Part shown: piece by piece, positions 16,613 to 23,576 of the stretch
Numbering within the stretch: the first letter of the stretch is position 1
Layout: each line of letters starts with the position of its first letter
Source: Indioceanicola profundi
GTDB lineage: Bacteria > Pseudomonadota > Alphaproteobacteria > Azospirillales > Azospirillaceae
Direction: 5' to 3'
Assembly (NCBI RefSeq): GCF_003568845.1
Contig: NZ_CP030126.1
Span: 2,959,501-3,023,500 of the forward strand
Length of the DNA: 64,000 bases
The notes under the pieces: model-generated
Told to the model about the DNA's origin: nothing
Database searches by the model: none
What the model saw: only the letters and a program-made list of their open reading frames with translations
Made by a program: the position numbers and the translations under genes

Positions 16613-17200
16613 ATGGTATTAGAAGATAGCACTACAGACAAATCTCAACAAATTGACATCATAATGGAGGAGTTCAAAGCTCTTAGAAACGAAATTCTTT
16701 TCCGTGCCAGCACTCAATTAAATATAATCAAATTAAACATTACCGCAATGGGACTGATAGCCGGAGCATATTTTACAAAAACGGATCTGTTTTATAATCG
16801 CATACTCTTCCTTATTCCTGTTATTTCACCTATCCTGGGTCTCTTGTGGTTAGACAACGCAACATCTATAACGAACATAGGAAATTTTATCCAGAAAGAT
16901 ATAAAGAGCGACATCAAACATATTCTAGGAAAGGAGATTCCTGATTTTGAGTCATACGTGCGAGAATTAGAATTCAAAAGATTAGACAGGTCTTTTCTTA
17001 TAGGGATTCCGGTACTTACACTTTTTGCCCTACTTCCACTTATAGCCCTTCTGGTTCCTATACTAACTACTCAATTCGAAGAGACCAAAACTACCATCCT
17101 TGCACTCTGTGCTCCTGGCGTTATTTTCTTATTAATATTCAGTTTTTACTGGATCAGATTCGTTTGGGTCAGGATTCCTTCAGATAAGCAGACGCTATGA
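16613..17200 (+). CDS. AT-rich four-helix membrane protein of unknown function
   Basis: 195 residues. The gene and its 250-base upstream region are far richer in A+T than anything else in the window and use codons such as AAA, ATA and TTA that neighbours avoid. This indicates recent transfer. An N-terminal cytosolic helix (EEFKALRNEILFRASTQ) leads into two hydrophobic segments (about 40-60, 67-85). A basic/acidic loop of ~40 residues and two more segments (about 128-153 and 163-185) follow. AAGGA 7 bases before the ATG sets the start. The layout resembles small membrane proteins found in accessory and defence islands, but I cannot name the family. No partner gene is adjacent. Confidence 0.8.
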   Translation: MVLEDSTTDKSQQIDIIMEEFKALRNEILFRASTQLNIIKLNITAMGLIAGAYFTKTDLFYNRILFLIPVISPILGLLWLDNATSITNIGNFIQKDIKSDIKHILGKEIPDFESYVRELEFKRLDRSFLIGIPVLTLFALLPLIALLVPILTTQFEETKTTILALCAPGVIFLLIFSFYWIRFVWVRIPSDKQTL

Positions 17201-17252
17201 AGCCGTTCCAGTCCAATTTGGGTGAAGACACCTAACAAAACGTAGCCAGCCC

Positions 17253-17792
17253 CTACACCGCCGACAGCTCCGGCCGCCGCACTTCGTCCAGGGCGCGGCG
17301 CAGGGCGTTGGCGAAGTCCAGACGCTCCTGCGGCGTCAGGAAGGCGCCGATGATCAGGCTCTGGCCGTGGCTGGTCAGGGTGATGTGGCTTTCGTGGCGG
17401 GGCGGGTCCTCGATGCTGACGCGGAGCCAGTAGGGCTGAAAGCTCCAGCTCCGCACCGGCCGCTTCGGCACCACCCGCTCCACCCGGAGTTCCGCCGGGG
17501 TCAGCTCCACCGTCTCGTACATCCGGCCGCTGCGCGTGCTGGCGGAGAGCGCCCACCAGAGAAGCAGCACGTCCAACCCCAGGAAGCCGAAGATCGGCCA
17601 CGCGCCCTGAAGGAAGAACGCCCCGCCCAGGATCAGGCTGGCCGCCCCGACCCCGCCGACGATCATCCTGATGCCGCGCGGGCTCAGGCTGCGGTGGGGG
17701 TGCAGGACGGCGCGGAATACCGGGTTCGTCCGGGAAGACGACGCTTCCCGTCCGGCCGCATCCGTCGCCGGGAATGTCGAGGGCTGGCTCAT
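17253..17792 (-). CDS. DUF2244 integral membrane protein
   Basis: 179 residues from ATG 17792. It has two closely spaced transmembrane segments (about 43-61 and 64-84, around LILGGAFFLQGAWPIFGFLG) followed by a soluble beta-rich domain (VELTPAELRVERV ... WLRVSIEDPP) and a C-terminal helix. This is the DUF2244 pattern, widespread in alphaproteobacteria and often near nth or cytochrome oxidase genes. Function is unknown. It is divergent from nth. Confidence 0.85.
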   Translation of the reverse strand: MSQPSTFPATDAAGREASSSRTNPVFRAVLHPHRSLSPRGIRMIVGGVGAASLILGGAFFLQGAWPIFGFLGLDVLLLWWALSASTRSGRMYETVELTPAELRVERVVPKRPVRSWSFQPYWLRVSIEDPPRHESHITLTSHGQSLIIGAFLTPQERLDFANALRRALDEVRRPELSAV

Positions 17793-17969
17793 GGCAGGAT
17801 CATATGCACCGCTCCGGCCTGTGGACAAGCGGCGGCGACTGCATCGTTGGGCGGGCGAAGCGTGCGCAAAGGAGGAGATTCGGCGGCGATTGCGGGGGTG
17901 GAAGCGGATGGCTACTCTCCCGCCCAACAACAAAGGCCCGCGTCCGTTCCGATTCTGGAGTTCCCGCCC

Positions 17970-18665
17970 GTGACCAGCACCGCCGCCAAGCCCGCCAGCC
18001 GCGCCGGCACCATGAAACCGGCCGAGCGGGTGGAGTTCTTCCGCCGTCTCGCGGAACGGATGCCCGAGCCGAAGACCGAGCTGGAATCCTCCAATCCCTA
18101 CACCCTGCTGGTGGCGGTGGTGTTGTCGGCGCAGGCCACCGATGTGGGCGTGAACAAGGCCACCAAGGCGTTGTTCCAGATCGCGGACAACCCCGCCGCC
18201 ATGCTGGCGCTGGGGGAGGCCACGGTGCGCGATCACATCCGGACCATCGGCCTTTTCAAGACCAAGGCCGCCAACGTCATCAAGCTGAGCCAGATCCTGG
18301 TGGACAAGCATGGCGGCCAGGTTCCCCGCACGCGGGAGGAGCTGGAGGAACTGCCGGGTGTCGGTCGCAAGACGGCCAATGTGGTCCTGAACGTGGCGTT
18401 CGGGGAGCCGACCATGGCCGTCGACACCCATATCTTCCGCGTTTCCAACCGCACCGGCCTTGCTCCCGGCAAGGACGTGCTGGCCGTGGAGGAGAAGCTG
18501 CTGAAGGTGGTGCCCAAGGATTACCGGGTGCACGCCCATCACTGGCTGATCCTGCATGGCCGCTATATCTGCAAGGCCCGCAAGCCGGACTGCCCCGTGT
18601 GCCCGGTGATCGACCTCTGCCGCTATCCGGCGAAGACCACGGCCGAGGAGAGCGGCCGGGCCTGA
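17970..18665 (+). CDS. nth: endonuclease III
   Basis: 231 residues from GTG 17970, which has GGAG 9 bases upstream; ATG 18012 would remove 14 poorly conserved residues. A base-excision-repair DNA glycosylase/AP lyase for oxidised pyrimidines. The helix-hairpin-helix LPGVGRKTANVV holds the catalytic lysine, and VDTHIFRVSNR holds the catalytic aspartate. The C-terminal 4Fe-4S cluster is C-x6-C-x2-C-x5-C (CKARKPDCPVCPVIDLC). It is convergent with the histidine kinase gene, whose stop lies 7 bases beyond. Confidence 0.96.
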   Translation: MTSTAAKPASRAGTMKPAERVEFFRRLAERMPEPKTELESSNPYTLLVAVVLSAQATDVGVNKATKALFQIADNPAAMLALGEATVRDHIRTIGLFKTKAANVIKLSQILVDKHGGQVPRTREELEELPGVGRKTANVVLNVAFGEPTMAVDTHIFRVSNRTGLAPGKDVLAVEEKLLKVVPKDYRVHAHHWLILHGRYICKARKPDCPVCPVIDLCRYPAKTTAEESGRA

Positions 18666-18672
18666 GCCCGGT

Positions 18673-20673
18673 TCAGGCGTCCCGCACCCGCTGGACCAAC
18701 TGCCGCAACTCCTCCGGCTTTACCGGCTTGCGCAGAAGCCGGACCTCGGCGGCGCGGGCCAGCGGTTCGACCTCGTCGGCGACGTCGCCGGTGATCAGCA
18801 CCGCCGGCAGGGGAAGGGCCGCGGCGTCGCGCAGGCGGCGCACCGCCTCCAGCCCGTCAACCTCCCCCGGCAGGCGGTAGTCGGTCAGGATCAGGTCCGG
18901 CAGGGCGCCTCCGCGGACCAGAGACAACGCCTCTGCCGCCGTCCGCGCCTCCAGCACCTTGCAACCCGTCGCCTCCAGCAGCAGCCGGGTGGCCATCATC
19001 ACCAGGGAATCATCCTCCAGCAGCAGGACGGTCAGTTCCTCCTGCAAGGTCGGCCGACCGACGCGGGCGCCGGGCTGGGGCGCGCCGGGCTCCGGCTCCG
19101 TCGTGACCGGCAGCTCGATGGAGAAGCGCGACCCCCGCCCGGGGCGGGAGCGGACGGTGATCGGGTGGTTCAGCAGATCCGCCGCGCGGCGCACGATGGC
19201 AAGGCCGATGCCGTGCCCGCCGCCCCGCTCCCGCGCCGGGTTGCCCAGCTGCTGGAACTCCTGGAAGATATCCTCCAGATGCTCCTCCGGGATGCCCGTG
19301 CCGGTATCCACAACGTCGATACGCACCCGGTTCCCCCGCCGGCGCAGGGCCATCAGCACGCCGCCCTGGTCGGTGTAGCGGATCGCATTGGCCAGCAGGT
19401 TGCGCAGGATGCGTTCCAGCAGGGTGCCGTCGCTGAGCACCCGCAGATTCAGCGGGCGCATACGCAGTTCCAGCCCCTTGGCATCCGCCGTCGGGCCGAA
19501 ATCCCGCTCCAGCTTCGCGAACAACGCCGGCACGCCGACCGGCCGCACGTCGAGCTGCACCGCTTCGGATTCCAGCTTCGAGAGGTCCAACAGCCCCTCG
19601 AACAGCTCGATCATCGCTGCCAGACTGTCCTCGAGCTGCTCCACCACCGTGACGTTCCGCGGTTCGCTCAGCCGAGCGCGCAAGGTCCCCACCAGCAGGC
19701 TGAAGGCGTTCAGGGGCTGGCGGAGATCGTGGCTGGCTGCGGCGAGGAAGCGGGACTTGGCGCGGTTGGCGCGCTCCGCCGCGTCACGGGCGGCGGCAAG
19801 GGCCTGCTGGGCCTGCTTCTCGGCGTCGATGTCGGTGGCGGTGCCGAACCAGCGGACGATCCGCCCGGTCTCGTCCCGCATCGGCCAGGCGCGGGACAGC
19901 ATCCAGCGCCATCCTCCTCCGGCCCGCCGGATCCGATGTTCCGTCTCATAGGCCTGGCCGGTGGCTACGGCCTGTAGCCAGACCTCCAGGGTCTGCTCCT
20001 TGTCATCGGGATGCAGCGCGTCGGCCCACTCCCCTTCCTTGCCGGAATAGGCCGGCAGGCCGGTATAGTGGGTCCAGCGCTGGTTATAATAGTCGACGAT
20101 CCCGTTCGGCTGGGCGCTCCAGACGATCTGCGGCAGCATTTCCGCCATGAAGCGGTAGCGCCGCAACTCCTCCTCCCGCTGGGCCAGCGTTTCGTTCCGC
20201 CGCGCATCCGCCGTGAGCCGGTCCAGGGCGGCCCCGAAAAGGGAAGCAAATCCTCGCAGAAGGTCCGCTCCGTCGTCCCAACTGCGCAGCTCCGTCGACG
20301 CCAGCTCGATCACTCCGACAATGCTGTTGTCCGTCCCCACCGGGACGGCCAGAGCGGACCGAAGCCCATGCCGGCGCAGCAGTTCGAGGCCGGGCGGGGG
20401 CGGCTGATCCCGGCTGACATCATCCACGCCCGCCGTTGGCTCGCCGGTCGTGGCCGCCAGAAAGGCCATACCGTCAGGCGTCAGGGGCTGACCGATCATG
20501 TCCTGCGGCCAGCCGGTTACGGCTTCGACCCGGAACAGGTCCGCATCCGCGCCGCGCAGCGCGATCAGGGACCGGTCCGCCCCCAGCGCGCTCGCCGCCT
20601 GCCGCGCCATTCCCTCCAGCAGGGCCGCCCGGTCAATGCATCGCAACGCGAATGTGCCGAATTCGACAAGCAT
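18673..20673 (-). CDS. soluble hybrid sensor histidine kinase (GAF-PAS-HisKA-HATPase-REC)
   Basis: 666 residues without membrane segments, so a cytosolic sensor. GAF domain at about 15-155, PAS/PAC at about 172-290 (PQIVWSAQPNGIVDYYNQRW), HisKA with phospho-acceptor H315 (AASHDLRQPLNAF), HATPase with the N box LLANAIRYTD and G box GGGHGIGLAI, and a C-terminal receiver domain with phospho-acceptor D598 (LILTDYRLPG). This domain order and the SHDLRQPL H-box are like the NahK/RpfC-type orphan hybrid kinases. No cognate regulator gene is adjacent, so its phosphorelay partner lies elsewhere. Confidence 0.93.
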   Translation of the reverse strand: MLVEFGTFALRCIDRAALLEGMARQAASALGADRSLIALRGADADLFRVEAVTGWPQDMIGQPLTPDGMAFLAATTGEPTAGVDDVSRDQPPPPGLELLRRHGLRSALAVPVGTDNSIVGVIELASTELRSWDDGADLLRGFASLFGAALDRLTADARRNETLAQREEELRRYRFMAEMLPQIVWSAQPNGIVDYYNQRWTHYTGLPAYSGKEGEWADALHPDDKEQTLEVWLQAVATGQAYETEHRIRRAGGGWRWMLSRAWPMRDETGRIVRWFGTATDIDAEKQAQQALAAARDAAERANRAKSRFLAAASHDLRQPLNAFSLLVGTLRARLSEPRNVTVVEQLEDSLAAMIELFEGLLDLSKLESEAVQLDVRPVGVPALFAKLERDFGPTADAKGLELRMRPLNLRVLSDGTLLERILRNLLANAIRYTDQGGVLMALRRRGNRVRIDVVDTGTGIPEEHLEDIFQEFQQLGNPARERGGGHGIGLAIVRRAADLLNHPITVRSRPGRGSRFSIELPVTTEPEPGAPQPGARVGRPTLQEELTVLLLEDDSLVMMATRLLLEATGCKVLEARTAAEALSLVRGGALPDLILTDYRLPGEVDGLEAVRRLRDAAALPLPAVLITGDVADEVEPLARAAEVRLLRKPVKPEELRQLVQRVRDA

Positions 20674-20848
20674 TTCTGCGCTAAAATACCTCGTTCTGCA
20701 TGCGATTTACAGCATGCTTTACTAGCCAGGGGTGGCTGATGATCTGATCAATTCTAGCGAAGCGCGCTAGTCGGCGACATAAGCTCTTTGGAGCGGAGCG
20801 CACAGCCGGACCTATCCCAATATGGACAGGAAACCGGTTTCCCTGCAA

Positions 20849-21472
20849 TCAGAGCATATCGGGGTCTTCCGCCTCCAGCACTTGGCGGGCGGTGCCGAGA
20901 TCAAAGCCGGCGCGGGCCATGGCGGCGAGATCCTTGTCGAACCGCGCCCGCTCCTCCCCCGATTCCGCCAGCCTGTCCCGGCGCACGGCGTCGCGGAAGG
21001 GGCCGAGCCGGCGGCGACGGGCATAGGCGATGGCGGCCTCCAGCTCCGCCCGGCCCTCCTCCGCCCCCTCCAGCCCGCCCATGGCCTGGTCGATCTCCGC
21101 CGCCCCCACGCCCTTGGCCGCCAGCTTCTGCCGGATCATGCGGGTGGAGCCGCCGCGGCGCTGCAGGCCGGACGCCTTCATCTCCGCATAGGCCGTATCG
21201 TTCAGCAGACCGCTGCCCGTATAGCGCTGCACCAGATCCTCCACCCAGCGCGCCCCCTCCTCCGGATCGGTACCGTGGAACTGGGCGGAGCGGTGGACCT
21301 TGCGCATCAGCACCCGTCGCAGATTGGCGCTGCTGCTGGCATAGCGTTCCAGGTAATGCAGCGCGGCGCGCTCCAGATATTCAAGGCTCACCCGCTTCGG
21401 CGGCTTCGGCCCCTGCCGGCCGGCGCGCTTGTCCCCGGCGCTTCCGCCGTTCCGTTCGCTGGCATCCGTCAT
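20849..21472 (-). CDS. recX: RecX-family regulatory protein
   Basis: 207 residues from ATG 21472, preceded by GGGGCGG; an upstream extension to 21523 is possible. RecX modulates RecA filament growth. The family's repeated three-helix units are visible (LEYLERAALHYLERYASSSANLRRVL; SGLLNDTAYAEMKASGLQRRGGS; RMIRQKLAAKGVGAAEIDQAM), with an extended C-terminal region. It is not next to recA here. A 14-base perfect palindrome lies just beyond its stop (20829-20842). Confidence 0.88.
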   Translation of the reverse strand: MTDASERNGGSAGDKRAGRQGPKPPKRVSLEYLERAALHYLERYASSSANLRRVLMRKVHRSAQFHGTDPEEGARWVEDLVQRYTGSGLLNDTAYAEMKASGLQRRGGSTRMIRQKLAAKGVGAAEIDQAMGGLEGAEEGRAELEAAIAYARRRRLGPFRDAVRRDRLAESGEERARFDKDLAAMARAGFDLGTARQVLEAEDPDML

Positions 21473-21579
21473 GCGTGCCGCCCCATTGTCCCCGCAGCCG
21501 CGGGTGATTAACTTCCCGGTCACCTTTCTACACCGGTTCCCACCGGCGCGCAGGCGAAGTCAGCCCGTCAGGACATCTC

Positions 21580-22401
21580 ATGCATCAGCCCAGCCCTACC
21601 TTGCCGAAACCGCTTCCGGCCCCGCGTCAGGTCGGCGCCGTCAACTGGATCGGGCTTCAGACCCTGCTGGGGCGGGAGGTGCGGCGCTTCCTGAAGGTCT
21701 GGATCCAGACCATCGCCGCCCCGGTGGTGACCACGCTGCTGTTCTACGCGGTCTTCGCCCTGGCGCTCGGCGGGGTGGTGCGGATGGTGGGGGACGTGCC
21801 CTTCCTGAAGTTCCTGGGGCCGGGCCTGGTCATGATGTCCATCGCCCAGAACGCCTTCGCCAACACCTCCAGCTCCGTCCTGGTCTCCAAGGTCCAGGGG
21901 AACATCGTGGATGTGCTGATGCCGCCGCTGTCCGCCGGGGAACTGGCGGCGGGCTTCGTTCTGGGCGGGGTGATCCGCGGGCTGATGGTGGGGCTGGTGA
22001 CGGCCGCCGCCATCTGGGTGTTCGTGCCCTTGGGCATCCACAACCCGTTCTTCATCCTGTTCCATGCCGTGATGGCGGCCATGCTGCTGTCGCTGCTGGG
22101 CCTGATCGGCGGCATCTGGGCGGAGAAGTTCGACCACATGGCGGCGGTGACGAACTTCATCGTGACGCCGCTCTCCTTCCTGTCCGGCACCTTCTATTCC
22201 ATCGATGCGGTGCCGGAGCTGTTCCGCTTCATCGCCCACCTGAACCCCTTCTTCTATTTCATCGACGGCTTTCGCTACGGCTTCATCGGCCAGACGGACG
22301 GCACGCTGGTGCAGGGGGTCGTGGTGCTGCTGGCGGTGAACGCGGCCCTGCTGGCGGTGGCGATGCGGCTGCTGTCCAGCGGCTACAAGCTGAAGGCCTG
22401 A
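21580..22401 (+). CDS. ABC-2 type transporter permease
   Basis: 273 residues with six predicted membrane helices and an ABC-2 permease layout: an N-terminal amphipathic stretch (LLGREVRRFLKVW), then a first helix VVTTLLFYAVFALALGG and a conserved FFYFIDGFRYGFIGQTD loop near the end. Such permeases export drugs, polysaccharides or lipids together with an ATP-binding subunit. It is followed after 4 bases by a second, related permease. No ATPase gene is in the vicinity. Confidence 0.9.
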   Translation: MHQPSPTLPKPLPAPRQVGAVNWIGLQTLLGREVRRFLKVWIQTIAAPVVTTLLFYAVFALALGGVVRMVGDVPFLKFLGPGLVMMSIAQNAFANTSSSVLVSKVQGNIVDVLMPPLSAGELAAGFVLGGVIRGLMVGLVTAAAIWVFVPLGIHNPFFILFHAVMAAMLLSLLGLIGGIWAEKFDHMAAVTNFIVTPLSFLSGTFYSIDAVPELFRFIAHLNPFFYFIDGFRYGFIGQTDGTLVQGVVVLLAVNAALLAVAMRLLSSGYKLKA

Positions 22402-22405
22402 GACC

Positions 22406-23251
22406 ATGCGGAAACCGCTGGAAGCCGACACGCCCGCGGCCCGGGTGGCCGGGGCCTTCAACCCCGCCATCAGCCGCAGCATCCCCGCCTTCCACTGGGC
22501 CGGCTTCCAGGCCCTGCTGGAGCGGGAGCTGCTGCGGGTCAGGAAGCTGATCGGCATGGTGGTGATCGGCCCGGCGGTGATGTCGGTGATCTATTTCCTC
22601 TGCTTCGCCTTCGGCCTCGGCGGGCAGCGCGGCACGCCGGAGGGGGACGCTGTCCTGACCTTCCTGGTGCCGGGGCTGGTGATGCTGTCGGTGCTGCTGA
22701 AGGGGGCGGAGAACACCTCCTTCTCCCTGCTCTATTCCAAGATCGAGGGCATGGTCACCGACCAGTTGATGAGCCCCAATTCCGCGCGGGAAACGGTGCT
22801 GGCCTATGTGCTGGCCGGCATGCTGGCGGGGCTGGCCTCCGGCATCGCCATCTGGCTCTGCACCCTGCTGCTCTGGCCGTTGCCGGTGGAGCATCCGCTG
22901 GCGGCGCTGCTGTTCGCGTCGCTCGGCGCGCTGATGATGTCGCTGGCCGGGCTGCTGGTGGGGCAGGCGGCGGAGAAGTGGGACCATATGGCCGCCGCCT
23001 TCACCTTCCTGTTCATGCCCATCAGCTTCCTCTCCGGCGTCTTCGCCCCGATCGAGGGCATGCCGGGCTGGTTCCAGACGGTGGTTCTGTCCAACCCCGT
23101 CTATTACGCCATCGACGGCTTCCGCTACGGCATGCTGGGCACCGCCCAGACCAGCCCCTGGCTGTCCGCGGCGGTGCTGGTTCTGGTGATCGCCGGGCTT
23201 TATGCGCTGACGGCGGCGCTGTACCGGCGGGGATGGCATTTGAAGGGGTAG
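22406..23251 (+). CDS. ABC-2 type transporter permease, second copy
   Basis: 281 residues, related to the preceding permease along its length: ALLERELLRVRKLIGMVV at the start, AEKWDHMAAAFTF matching AEKFDHMAAVTNF, and VYYAIDGFRYGMLGTAQ matching the end. A tandem duplication followed by divergence is the simplest reading. The two could form a heterodimeric membrane domain. They appear to be one transcript (4-base gap), and the following 325 bases contain only repeats. Confidence 0.9.
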   Translation: MRKPLEADTPAARVAGAFNPAISRSIPAFHWAGFQALLERELLRVRKLIGMVVIGPAVMSVIYFLCFAFGLGGQRGTPEGDAVLTFLVPGLVMLSVLLKGAENTSFSLLYSKIEGMVTDQLMSPNSARETVLAYVLAGMLAGLASGIAIWLCTLLLWPLPVEHPLAALLFASLGALMMSLAGLLVGQAAEKWDHMAAAFTFLFMPISFLSGVFAPIEGMPGWFQTVVLSNPVYYAIDGFRYGMLGTAQTSPWLSAAVLVLVIAGLYALTAALYRRGWHLKG

Positions 23252-23300
23252 GGGGATGAGCCCCCGCCCCGCCGGAAGTGAAACAGCCGCTCTCCTCTCC

Positions 23301-23360
23301 GTCATCCCGGCGAAAGCCGGGACCCAGAGCCACAAGCACCGCCCTCGGGGTTCCTGGGTA
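23301..23360. repeat. palindromic dispersed repeat, truncated copy
   Basis: The left arm GTCATCCCGGCGAAAGC (23301) and the centre match the element at 13747-13826. The right arm stops after CCTGGGT and a different repeat follows, so this copy has lost about half of its right arm. Confidence 0.8.
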
Positions 23361-23386
23361 AGCGGGGTTCTTGCGAAGGCACCCGC

Positions 23387-23506
23387 CCCATCCCCTCGCC
23401 CTTCGACAGGCTCAGGGTGAGGGGATGGGGCTACGACCTCAGCCAGAACCTGAACCAGAAATCTTCACCGAGCCCCACCCTCACCCTGAGCCTGTCGTTG
23501 CCGAAG
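23387..23506. repeat. second inverted-repeat element in the permease-addB gap
   Basis: CCCCATCCCCT (23387) pairs with AGGGGATGGGG (23420-23430), enclosing CTTCGACAGGCTCAGGG. The same GACAGGCTCAGGGTGAGG sequence recurs inverted at about 23478-23497. With the truncated element before it this fills the 325-base gap; no gene is seen there. Confidence 0.75.
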
Positions 23507-23576
23507 GCAGACGCCGCAGGCGGCTAGGGCGAGGGCGGGGCGGTCTTACCGGGTGAGCCTGGGCGAAAAGCCCCCC

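Noticed and set aside
20829-20842. A perfect 14-base palindrome past recX as a terminator
   Set aside because: Only 5 stem pairs remain outside a 4-base loop and no U-run follows on the recX strand.
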